64,000 nucleotides of DNA from NCBI RefSeq assembly GCF_019175385.1, contig NC_083344.1, forward strand, positions 27,840,231 to 27,904,230, read 5' to 3'. Position numbers and translations under genes: made by a program. The notes beneath the pieces are model-generated. The model was not told the origin of the DNA. It saw only the letters and a list, made by a program, of their open reading frames with translations, and did no database searches. Below are positions 11,331 to 22,018 of this stretch, one piece after another (position 1 is the stretch's first letter; every line of letters starts with the position of its first letter). The DNA comes from Lycium barbarum (taxonomy: Eukaryota; Streptophyta; Magnoliopsida; Solanales; Solanaceae).

Positions 11331-13430
11331 AACCATCACTCCTAGACAAGGGACTCGGCGAACCATACGCACGATACATACCGGCCCGGAACTCGGTGAA
11401 AGGGATCATAGCGTATATACGAGCGGATTAGTAAGAAACTAGGTGCACATAAATTAAAACCCGATGAAGGAATCGAATGTATTACCAGGATATTCGTAAC
11501 GGATTATTTATAACCGAATACGTATTTCAGATACTTATATCAGATTACCTGTGTCAGGATGTTTCTGTCAACATACCTATATCAGATTACTCATAGCAGA
11601 CTCCTTATATCGAATTACATGCTCACATCAGGATATTCACATTAAGGAGCTTTCCAATGACTTATGGAACGAATCAAACGGAGTCTTAGATTCATAGACG
11701 AAAGTCTTACTTTTATATCATACAAAAATAGCTCAAGTGAGAGAAACGTAGGAAGTTTCGGAACTTGTGGGCCCACCTCGGGTCAAGTCGAGGTGGCGGA
11801 TATAAATTACAAACATTGGACTCTATGGAGTCATCCCTGAAGGTTTCAAAGCGAGCCGATCACGTCTGTACGGGTTATGGATGTTTGAACAGTTTTCCAA
11901 CAAAACTTAAGGGCTATAATTCAATTATGTTGAATGACTAGTACCAAAAATTCAGACTCGCATTCCCATGAGCAGAATAACCTACGAGGCTCAAATCCGA
12001 ATCTAGTACACCTAGGACATGCCAAGAGAAGAAAAGGGATAGCTTTACATACCTCACTTGCGCCTTATGCTCGTCCAAACTCAATTCCCGTTTCGCCCAA
12101 AATCTACAAATGGTCATATTTACCAATTGTCAATAGTAGGACTTTTAGCATTCAAATCTTTAATTCATCACTTGTCTACAAAAAAATTTGGGCAGCATTT
12201 CCCCTATAATTTCGCTGCCCCGAGAATCATCTCGGCCCAAAATATCGACAACAACAACCCAACAATACCAGCAACATCAACCATCATCACAAAATACATT
12301 ATAGCATAACTAATCTTCTTTCCAACATAACGCAATATCTTTTATTCCAACTTCCCATTTTCAAATCAATACCAACATTCTCATATTCATTCCCAACCAA
12401 GATCATCACAATACAATTCAGAAGCATTTCATATCGTTTCTACAAAATATTCACAAAATATACAAACTTCCACCCAAACCATAATTCACCTAAACTTCCA
12501 ATCTTCAACATAAACATCCACAACATATTCTTATCCTCAATTTCATTTACAACAACAACAATTTGCATCTTACAATTTCATTCTCATAATTACATAAACT
12601 ATAATAACGTTGCATATTTTCCTACAACAACTTAACAATGGATTTTCATACCAACTTGAACTATTCTCCTTCATTTACTCCACAAGAACACAACAACACA
12701 ATTAATACACTAAGTAAAATAAATTCATCTTCTCTCCAACACCCACCACATCCGGCCACATACAAACACACCCATAACACATCAATTTCACACTTTTTAT
12801 TCATTTCTACATACTAAAACACAAACAAACCTTCATAACATAATAAAAAAGAATTGATTCTTACCTCTTTCTCCAATCTTCTTCAAACTTCCACTTGCCA
12901 ACACAAGCACTTTCTTGCCTTAAAACTTATATCATGTTGAAGAGCATCCTTGAGTTAGTAATATTGCTAGAAAATCATGATTTTTGGATCACAATTGAAG
13001 GACTTGGAATTTTTTTTCTCTTTTTCTTGAAGGGGCCGAAACCCCCTCCTTTTGTTCTTGCTCTTTTTTTTTTTTTTTCATGAATGGTCTAGAATGAACC
13101 ATGGCCCCTTTATTTATTTAATTACCACATGACTTGAATTAAAACATGGGCTTGGGCTCATCTTAATGGACTATGGCCGGCCAACCTTCTCAATATTGGG
13201 CCTCAATTTCTTATTTTTTTTTTGAGCCCAATTAATGATGGATCATAATTTGTAATTCCCGAAACTAATTTCCGAAATTCCCAATTTTGCCCTTGGCCTT
13301 CCTCCATATTTCCACACCAACACCTTTCATGAACAACCTATATGTTAATTAAAATCATAATATGGCCTTACCTCTTACAAGTCACAATTATTTCAAATTT
13401 TTCTGAATGTGCGAAATACGGGATATAACA

Positions 13431-13465
13431 TCCTCCCCCCCTTTAGAACATTCGTCTCGAATGTT
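13431..13465 (-). promoter_or_regulatory. Polypurine tract of B with adjacent inverted repeat
   Basis: TCCTCCCCCCCTTTAG abuts the LTR end, followed at 13447-13465 by AACATTCGTCTCGAATGTT, an 8-bp inverted repeat with a 3-nt loop. Confidence 0.85.
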
Positions 13466-14189
13466 CAACTGACCTTATGGGGTATTATAGTACTTCGGGA
13501 GGGTCCCTCTTTCTTCATCCACAGGCGCTGCGTTCTTTATTTCTTTCAAAAATTTCCAGATTACCAATTGTCGCGACTATCTGGCCGTTTAGGGTCTCTA
13601 ACCATTCCTCATACGCTAATTTCCCTTTTGGTTACTCTATCCTTTTCATTTGTCTCTGACAGCTAAATCTTTAGAGTATTTTGCATACTTACCAGGGGGT
13701 CACCCATCCTCCCACTTTAGCACGCTTAACCCCGAAACGTTGGCGGAATTCGATGCCTTAATACCAACATAATCACGTCCACTTTCTCCTATGGTCTTTA
13801 TTACATGATTCAGGGCGAATCGAGGTCTTACAGATTTCGAGGCATGTTCGTAATACGTTCCTTCTTTTACAATTTCCATTTTACCCTTTTTGGTCTTCAA
13901 TAGTCGCCTTCACAAATTCTTATCATCCGAAATTTGTACACAGCAAATACCAACAACACCTTACAGAGCATACAACTATATATCATATTCTAGCCACCTA
14001 GAACATTCTGTCTCAGGTAACAGATCAAATACATCCAGACTTGTCCTCGTGACCTTTCCATATCGTCACTTACCCTTCTCCATCGTATGTAAGGCTTACG
14101 GAAAGGGTTTCATTTTTCCTATGTCTTGGCTCTATTGCACGATCTTATTACTGAAAGAAGGTCAACAATCCCTAAATGCCCCGTAGCCT
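13466..14189 (-). other. Gene-free internal region of B
   Basis: No frame resembles gag or pol. On the minus strand it holds the 5S-like segment (13685-13780) and an upstream block (about 13780-13900) that also matches C next to its own 5S-like segment. It ends in leader sequence shared with the coding elements. Confidence 0.8.
13685..13780 (-). pseudogene. 5S-rRNA-derived segment in B
   Basis: The minus strand aligns with most of plant 5S rRNA. GTTAAGCGTGCT (A-box) is exact for 12 bases, followed after a deletion of about a dozen bases by AGGATGGGTGACCCCCTGG (C-box region), nearly exact. The part corresponding to the 5' half of 5S aligns without gaps at roughly 55% identity by eye, a count I made from memory of the 5S consensus. 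No T-run follows it, unlike in C. It is a relic or co-opted module and not a functional rRNA gene. Confidence 0.78.
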
Positions 14190-14227
14190 CCTGTTTATAA
14201 TGTGGCGCGCTACACACCATAAACAGG
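14190..14227 (-). ncRNA. Predicted 5'-leader hairpin of B with GCGCGC loop
   Basis: Perfect 9-bp arms CCTGTTTAT (14190-14198) and ATAAACAGG (14219-14227) flank GCGCGC at 14205-14210. It lies about 45 bases from the primer-binding site. Confidence 0.6.
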
Positions 14228-14271
14228 ACTCTACCGGACACGACTTTGCAGACAACCCCTAGGACAGACCT

Positions 14272-14283
14272 GCTCTGATACCA
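14272..14283 (-). promoter_or_regulatory. Primer-binding site of B (tRNA-iMet)
   Basis: GCTCTGATACCA on the plus strand, three bases from the 5' LTR edge at 14287. Confidence 0.92.
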
Positions 14284-14965
14284 CTTTGTCACACCCCAAC
14301 CTTACTAGGGTGTGATGGGCACCCGACCCTTACTTAGGGCCGAGCGAACCCTTAGACTTTGCTGTTCATAAAATCACATCAAACCTTTTAAATCAAATAA
14401 GATAAAATACATAGTAATTTTTTTTTTGAAATATTTTTTCTCGTAGCTTCCAAGCCGAACAAATCTATGATCATACAAAATCAATTACATAACACAAACC
14501 GACATATCGGCTGACGGAGCCGCTTACAGACTGACAACCAATACCCACGACTCTGTCTGCAAAGTCTCTAACATTAACAGAATCTTTAACACATATATTC
14601 TGACTCGGCAGTTCTCCGGGAGCAAATGGAGCTTGCCATCCTCGCTGGAACATCCTCCATAATATCTTCAACTCATCTGGGAGTACCTGCGCAGCATGAA
14701 ACGCATCCCCCAAAGAAAGGGGGTCAGTACGGAATATGTACTGAGCATGTAAGGCATGAAACACCAAAAAAAAAAACGAAGCCATAACCGAAGTAAAATG
14801 TACAGAAGGTGAGCACAATAGCCAGAATACCAAAGTGTTGCATCTGACGTACAAATCATACATAAAAGGTTCCGGAAGACAAATACGGCAATCAAAATGC
14901 CAAAATACTTTGCTTTCCTTTGAAAAACATTTCGGTCTCATACACACAGAAAAGCAAACACACAA

Positions 14966-15222
14966 TTACCGCGGCCAAAAGTCCAGCGGTCACTATCACA
15001 CATACCGTGACCAAGTGTCCAGCGGTTAGCATCCCAAACCAGACATACCGCGGTCAGGGGTCCAGCGGTCAATGTCGCAGATACCGCGGTCAGGGGTCCA
15101 GCGGTCAACATCACAAATGCGGCATACCGCGGTCAGGAGTCGAGCGGTCAATGTCGCACATACCGCGGTCAGAGGTCCAGCGGTCAATGTCGCAGATACC
15201 GCGGTCAGGGGTCCAGCGGTCA
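14966..15222. repeat. Minisatellite 1 in the 5' LTR of B
   Basis: Same TACCGCGGTCAGGGGTCCAG unit family as 10556-10812, with unit-specific substitutions. Confidence 0.85.
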
Positions 15223-15524
15223 ATAACCAAATTTATTACTTTCCAAACATAAATCACACATGTCAGAATCATGCATCACACATACATACAACGTGCCCCG
15301 GCCCTCAGTGAGGGACACGGTGAATAGATTCATGTATACCAAAATCGTATATCAGAAAAATACCGAAGGTAAGTAGCTAATCTAGAATATCATAATACTT
15401 ACTTTTCAACCACAACTGATGCATACCAAAGTCATGCAAAGGGCGCAGGAACATGGTCGCCACTCCCGTCTCTGGCGCCATAACACACCATGCTCCAGAA
15501 GATTTCATAACATGTATACGGTAT

Positions 15525-15755
15525 CTCGGGAACCGGACATATACCACGAGAACCCGAGGACCAGTCACATCATAATCCATATACACAGTAACTGGGGACG
15601 GACATATACCACAGTACCCCAGAACCGTACACGGTAACCGGAGACGGACATATACCACAGTACTCCGGAACCGAACACATCATACTTCATATACACGGCA
15701 ACCGGGGACGGACATATACCACAGTACCCCGGAGCCGGACACATCATACTTCGAA
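15525..15755. repeat. Minisatellite 2 in the 5' LTR of B
   Basis: Units of about 45 bp with GACGGACATATACCACAGTA, the counterpart of about 11095-11330 but with a different order of unit variants. Confidence 0.7.
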
Positions 15756-17826
15756 ATTACATATATGGAACCCGACTCCTAGACAAGGGACTCGGCGAAC
15801 CATACGCACGATACATACCGGCCCGGAACTCGGTTAAAGGGATCATAGCATATATACGAGCGGATTAGTAAGAAACTAGGTGCACATAAATTAAAACCCG
15901 ATGAAGGAATCGAATGTATTACCAGGATATTCGTAACGGATTATTTATAACCGAATACTTATTTCGGATACTTATATCAGATTACCTGTGTCAGGATGTT
16001 TCTGTCAACATACCTATATCAGATTACTCATAGCAGACTCCTTATATCGAATTACATGCTCACATCAGGATATTCACATTAAGGAGCTTTCCAATGACTT
16101 ATGGAACGAATCAAACGGAGTCTTAGATTCATAGACGAAAGTCTTACTTTTATATCATACAAAAATAGCTCAAGTGAGACAAACGTAGGAAGTTTCGGAA
16201 CTTGTGGGCCCACCTCGGGTCAAGTCGAGGTGGCGGATATAAATTACAAACATTGGACTCTATGGAGTCATCCCTGAAGGTTTCAAAGCGAGCCGATCAC
16301 GCCTGTACGGGTTATGGATGTTTGAACAGTTTTCCAACAAAACTTAAGGGCTATAATTCAATTGTGCTGAATGAATAGTACAAAAAATTCAGACTCGCAT
16401 TCCCATAAGCAGAATAACCTACGAGGCTCAAATCCGAATCTAGTACACCTAGGACATGCCAAGAGAAGAAAAGGGATAGCTTTACATACCTCACTTGCCC
16501 CTTATGCTCGTCCAAACTCAATTCCCGTTTCGCCCAAAATCTACAAATGGTCATATTTACCAATTGTCAATAGTAAGACTTTTAGCATTCAAATCTTTAA
16601 TTCATCACTTGTCTACAAAAAAATTTGGGCAGCATTTCCCCTATAATTTCGCTGCCCCGAGAATCATCTCGACCCAAAATATCGACAACAACAACCCAAC
16701 AATACCAACAACATCAACCATCATCACAAAATACATTATAGCATAACTAATCTTCTTTCCAACATAACGCAATATCTTTTATTCCAACTTCCCATTTTCA
16801 AATCAATACCAACATTCTCATATTCATACCCAACCAAGATCATCACAATACAATTCTACAAAATATTCACAAAATATACAAACTTCCACCCAAACCATAA
16901 TTCACCTAAACTTCCAATCTTCAACATAAACATCCGTAACATATTCTTATCCTCCATTTCATTTACAACAACAACAATTTGCATCTTACAATTTCATTCT
17001 CATAATTACATAAACTATAATAAAGTTGCATATTTTCCTACAACAACTTAACAATGGGTTTTCATACCAACTTGAACTATTCTCCTTCATTTACTCCACA
17101 AGAACACAACAACACAATTAATACACTAAATAAAATAAATTCGTCTTCTCTCCAACACCCACCACATCCAGCCGCATACAAACACACCCATAACACATCA
17201 ATTTCACACTTTTTATTCATTTCTACATACTACAACACAAACAAACCTTCACAACATAATAAAAAGGAATTGATTCTTACCTCTTTCTCCAATCTTCTTC
17301 AAACTCCCACTTGCCAACACAAGCACTTTCTTGCCTTAAAACTTATATCATGTTGAAGAGCATCCTTGAGTTAGTAATATTACTAGAAAATCATGATTTT
17401 TGGATCACAATTGAAGGACTTTGAAATTTTTTTCTCTTTTTCTTGAAGGGGCCGAAACCCCCTCCTTTTGTTCTTGCTCTTTGTTTTTTCATGAATGGTC
17501 TAGAATGAACCATGGCCCCTTTATTTATTTAATTACCACATGACTTGAATTAAAACATGGGCTTGGGCTCATCTTAATGGACTATGGCCGGCCACCCTTC
17601 TCAATATTGGGCCTCAATTTTTTTTTTTTTTTGAGCCCAATTAATGATGGATCATAATTTGTAATTCCCGAAACTGCCAATTTTGCCCTTGGCCTTCCTC
17701 CATATTTCCACACCAACACCTTTCATGAACAACCTATATGTTAATTAAAATCATAATATGGCCATACCTCTTACAAGTCACAATTATTTCAAATTTTTCC
17801 GAATGTGCGAAATACGGGATATAACA

Positions 17827-18103
17827 GTTTCAGATTTCTTTCATGATTCCTATGTACTTGTTGATCTTGTGCCTTGTTGACATTGTGCCTTACATACTCG
17901 GCACATTATTAATACTGACTCTCCTATTGCTCGGAGGGCTACGTTTCATGCCCGCGGGTCTGTAGATACAGGTTGGTGATCTATCTATTAGGATGTCAGC
18001 TCAGCAGATGAAGTTGATGAACTCCGTTTGTTCTAGAGATGCCAGGAGTCAGGATGGTCATCTATATATATATACGCATATGTTTATAGGTATGGCGGGG
18101 CCC
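17827..18103 (+). mobile_element. Element J, part 2: LTR continuing after B, cut by H
   Basis: Begins with the second copy of the B target duplication (GTTTC) and continues the J LTR with CTTACATACTCGGCACATT, TTTCATGCCCGCGGGTCTG and GGTATGGCGGGGCCC. Element H starts at 18104. The rest of J should lie to the right of the window. Confidence 0.7.
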
Positions 18104-20708
18104 TGTCACAACTCAACCTGAGGGCCGTGACGGGCACCCGGTACTAGCCCACCCGGACACCTCTAACATACCTATACATTTACATCTAGGTGAGCCTCAT
18201 ATTAAATCATACATTCTATCCATCAATCATACAAATCCCATTGGACAATCAATACATTTATGTCATCATTGGCAACTATGCCCATATCAATGTACCTAAG
18301 CTGACGAGGCTAACAAAATGATATCCAAAATATAGGCCGACGAGGCCAAACACATCTAACCTTATATAAATGTCTACGAGCGTCTAAGGAGAGTATGTCA
18401 TATCATATAGGCGGGACAGGACCCCGCTACGCCCATAAATTTGTACACAAAAGAATCAATACCCAAAAGCTATAGCTCTGAATGAAGTGGAGCTCCGCTA
18501 TGTAGTCCCTGAGAAATATAGCTATGGATCAAGCCTGTCTCCCTGGCTACCTACGGGCATGACGCAGCACCCACAAACAAAAGGACGTCAGTACGAAGAA
18601 TGTACTGAGTATGTAAAGCATGATCAATATCAATATAGAAGCATAATAAGCAACATAAGAAATAGCATAAGATGGGAGATAGTAGAATCATCGTCGTAAG
18701 CACTTACTTGCTTTTCATAGGGACTTTTCATTTCTAATACGAGGTTGTGTACATACATCCGTATTTGTATCCGTACTCATATCCGTAGTCGTTTACATTC
18801 GTATCCACAGTCGTACCCATATACACATCCTTATTCATATTCATATCATATACATATTCTTATTCGTATTCGTATCATATTCATATTCATACTCATATCT
18901 ATATCGTATACATATTCACATCATATACATAACATTTGCATAGCATACCTGACCACGAAAGTTCAGTGTTTCACGTACCCGACCATGGCTAGGCTCGGTT
19001 ATCATACATACCTGGCCAATCAAGGCTCAAGGTTACACATACCTGGCCCTACCAAGGCTTCAGGGTTATCCCTACCCAACTGTAGAGGCGCGCGCGCGTT
19101 ACATAAATATATATACATATTCTACCCGGCCTTATAAGCTCGGGGTTCCATAATAGTAGTATACATAGACACATATACATAATAGCTCATAAGCGTCTTT
19201 AGCATTGTCACTATTATCATCATCGTCATTATCGGCGTCCATTACATCTATCCTTATAGGATTATTCGTCATATGAGGAATTTAGTACAATCGTAATACA
19301 TATCAAGAATCATGAGCTTAATACCTCTGAAGATAGAATTATTTGGAGGACATCATAGACTTATAGAAGATTTAGATGATTGGCCAAATAACCATACCTT
19401 ATGAAAGAAGGGTTAGCCTTACATACCTTTCCGTTCAACTATTTTACCACTTGTACGTTCTCCTTCAACGCTCACGTTTCTACCTTCATTTAAGTTATAC
19501 TATCATTAGAAATCGATAGCTAGCATACACGACTAAAACTAGAGAAAAATTGGACAGCATCTCTTTTATTTATACGACTTCATCCATACCATATATCAAC
19601 TCTCAAAGGTCAATAATACATTCACAATATCATAACAATAGTCTTTATTCATCCACATTATCTATATTTCTCAATTCACTTCCAATCACCCATATCCATG
19701 GTCATAACACACGACTACGTTCATTCATATACATTGCCTATCCCATGTTCTTAACATCATTTATAACATATCCATATTACAACACATCAAGAATCATAAC
19801 TCAATTCAAGCTATTACTCAAAATGGCACTATTTCCATATTCATGACCCATTTTTCTATATCCTTCTACAATCCAAGTGTTTTCATCTTTCAAATACCTT
19901 AAACAACATGGAAATACCATAAATCTTACCTTAGATGGTGTAGGGATGAACCTTGGGTGAAAACACCTCACTTCAGCAAAACCCTAGTTTCAACTTCACT
20001 TGGATTCCTTGCCTTGGATGAACTTTAATGGGTTTCTTACACTTGATTCACTTAGTTTGATGTTGTTGAGCACTAATATCTCTTGATTTCTTGTGGGAGA
20101 AGTGTAGAGAGATGTTTTAGAGAGAAGGGGTGTGAAAGGGAAATGAAATGAAATGAGACTTGGATCCCTTATTAAATACACCAAATCTGTCCCGACCTGT
20201 TCTACGGACCAACATACTGTCCGTATAAATTATACTGACCGTATGTCTGGCCGTATATTTGGTCCAGAGAGGAGTGCAAATCTGGGATGATTGTACGGTC
20301 CAACATACGGTCCGTATGTTTTATACAGCCAGTATGTTTGGCCGTATAATCCCTAGTTTTTCGAAGTTCGTTCTCGTCGACTCGTTTGATCTCCAATCCT
20401 TATGGAACCTTCTTAGCACTTGTTTATCACCTCATTAACAATCTAAGGGACATCATAACTCTTCTCCAAAGCACTATTAAATCCTCGTTAACTTGTTACT
20501 TGTAATTCCTTTTCGATACCTATCGTATGCCTTGCCTTCTCTTGGCGAACTTTCTTCCCCTATCTCGAACATCATTGAAATCTTAACTAGGGTCATCGAA
20601 TGTCATTTATTACTTATTGAACATCATTGAAATCTTAAATACCATATAATCGTGCTCTTTATTAGTCTATTCGCTGTGCATCAACGGAAAATTTTCCGAG
20701 GTGTAACA
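18104..20708 (-). repeat. 3' LTR of H
   Basis: 2605 bp, TGTCACAACTCAACC to GGTGTAACA. It includes pyrimidine-rich CATATTCGTAT-type simple sequence (about 18745-18950), the CAGTAC...GTACTG block near 18590-18610, and a U3 palindrome array near 20205-20355. No genes. Confidence 0.87.
20205..20355 (-). promoter_or_regulatory. U3 palindrome array of H
   Basis: Repeated TACGGTCCGTA-related dyads (perfect and diverged) just upstream, in the sense direction, of an AT-rich TATA-like TTAATAAGGG near 20165-20180. Confidence 0.45.
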
Positions 20709-20744
20709 TTCTCCCCCCCTTAAGAACATCCGTCCTCGAATGTT
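20709..20744 (-). promoter_or_regulatory. Polypurine tract of H with adjacent inverted repeat
   Basis: TTCTCCCCCCCTTAAG next to the LTR end, followed by AACATCCGTCCTCGAATGTT at 20725-20744. Confidence 0.83.
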
Positions 20745-20912
20745 AAATCCTCGGGGATTCTATAAAAATTTCGCCAGAGTTTCCCCTGTAATATGGCACT
20801 ACCATCCTGTCACAACAGCCCATAATAACAATGCCTCACAGGGCCACAACATAATAGCAATAGAATGTGGCCACGCACGACCCAAAAGCATAAAAAGGAA
20901 AACACACATACC

Positions 20913-21300
20913 TTATGATATTGATGTCTCATCTTGGATTTCTTCTAGGGGCTGAAATAAATAGGGGTACTTGGATCTCATAATTTCTCCCACTTCCCAT
21001 GTCAATTCGTCTCATTTATTGTTTCTCCATAAAACCTTAATTGAGGCCACCTCTTTGTTTTTAAGCCTCCGTACTTGCCTATCTAGTATGACAATGGGTA
21101 CCTCTTCATAAGTCAGCTTCTCTGTCACTTGAACATCATTTACTGGCACAATCCTAGTAGGATCTCCAACACATTTACGAAGCATTGAGACATGGAAAAC
21201 TGGCTGAACTGGCTCTTAATCAGGAGGTAGATCTAACTCATAGGCCACTTTGCCTACTTTGCGCACAATCTCATAAGGCCCAATGTACCGAGGCCTAAGC
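20913..21300 (-). pseudogene. pol: H pol tail: integrase C-terminus and chromodomain-like end
   Basis: Read from 21300 downwards on the minus strand it encodes the integrase GPYEIV module, VAYELDLP, FHVSMLRKCVGDPTRIVP and then VRRLKNKEVASIKVLWRNN and YPYLFQPLEEIQDETS. Two in-frame TAA codons interrupt it (after LPPD and after WRNNK). The 5' side is removed by the insertion of F at 21301. Confidence 0.8.
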
Positions 21301-21484
21301 TGTCACGACCCAGCTAGGGGTCGTGATGGGTACCCGGGGCTAACCACCGAGCACCACTCGTTCTGTCGCTCATTTTACTCATTTAATGCCCTTTTCATCA
21401 ATTTTATACTCAAAGCGCAGGAAAAATCATATTTCATATGGAAACATAAAAAACTTTCATATACATGTGCCCTTAGGCTATCAA

Positions 21485-21565
<81 letters not shown>

Positions 21566-22018
21566 TGTGATCTTGTGAGACCATCTAACCCGCACTGCGT
21601 ATCTACGAGCCTCTACTGGAGTGCTGACAGCTACTACGGATCTGGATCGACCTCTCCTCCCTGTCTACCTGTGGACATGAACACAGCATCCAAAGAAAAC
21701 GGACGTCAGTACGAATATTGTAGTGAGTGTGAGAGGCATAAACAACGATATAAGACAATGATGTAAAGAAGGTACTCATATGGAATATCAGAATCTAACT
21801 GCCAAGTATAAGAAAACAAGTCATGCTGTCTTACTCATACTCATCATCATATCATAAATGCATAATGTATAAACTGCTCGTCCATATCAGATCAGTGTGA
21901 TAATCATAACATGAGCCTGCGTCTAGGCCTCCCGCGTCTGGGGTACCATCTCATGTCGCCGACTAGTGGTGTTTGCCCATGCCAATTGGCCATAGTGTAT
22001 CATATAGCTGCCCACCTT
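21301..22018 (-). repeat. 3' LTR of F, part 1
   Basis: Starts TGTCACGACCCAGCTAGG and ends at the D/E insertion. The last five bases, ACCTT (22014-22018), are the target duplication of the tandem and are repeated at 49232-49236, where the LTR resumes. It contains a long (TA)n run. Confidence 0.87.
21488..21561. repeat. (TA)n microsatellite in the F LTR
   Basis: About 74 bases of uninterrupted TA dinucleotides. Open frames across it (IYIYIY) are spurious. Confidence 0.95.

Larger units (their letters stand above)
9877..13430 (-). repeat. 3' LTR of B
   Basis: 3554 bp, from TGTCACACCCC to GATATAACA. It contains two minisatellites (10556-10812 and about 11095-11330), the CAGTAC-N7-GTACTG block at 10315-10333, a long AT-rich stretch (about 12200-12900), and an AATAAATAAAGG TATA-like box on the minus strand near 13105-13120. 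No protein-coding content is credible. Confidence 0.9.
9877..17826 (-). mobile_element. Element B: non-autonomous element with 3.5-kb LTRs and an 856-bp gene-free interior
   Basis: Complete insertion flanked by GTTTC target duplications (9872-9876 and 17827-17831). LTRs of 3554 and 3540 bp bound an internal region of only 856 bp that holds a primer-binding site, a leader with the conserved hairpin, a 5S-rRNA-like segment and a polypurine tract. No gag or pol remnant is visible. The LTR pair differs at few places by eye, so the insertion looks fairly young. By structure it is a large-LTR, non-autonomous (LARD/TRIM-like) element. Its ends and interior resemble those of C, which retains gag. Confidence 0.9.
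14287..17826 (-). repeat. 5' LTR of B
   Basis: 3540 bp, TGTCACACCCC to GATATAACA, colinear with 9877-13430. Minisatellites lie at about 14966-15222 and 15525-15755. No credible genes. Confidence 0.9.
18104..21300 (-). mobile_element. Element H: 3' LTR and pol tail of a Gypsy element, interrupted by F
   Basis: Minus-strand element inserted in J after GGCCC (18099-18103). Its 3' LTR (18104-20708), polypurine tract and the last part of pol are visible. The LTR of F starts at 21301 inside that pol. The remainder of H is expected beyond the right edge of the window. Confidence 0.82.

Noticed and set aside
10858..11409. 183-residue minus-strand open frame in the 3' LTR of B
   Set aside because: The matching region of the 5' LTR is broken into shorter frames, and the frame lies over a minisatellite. 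No recognised domain.
11934..12309. Paired open frames of 83-91 residues in both LTRs of B (also 16371-16746)
   Set aside because: They repeat only because the LTRs are duplicates. Composition is AT-rich LTR sequence with no domain, and they are antisense to the element.
21375..21766. IYIYIY-rich open frames
   Set aside because: Translation of a (TA)n microsatellite.
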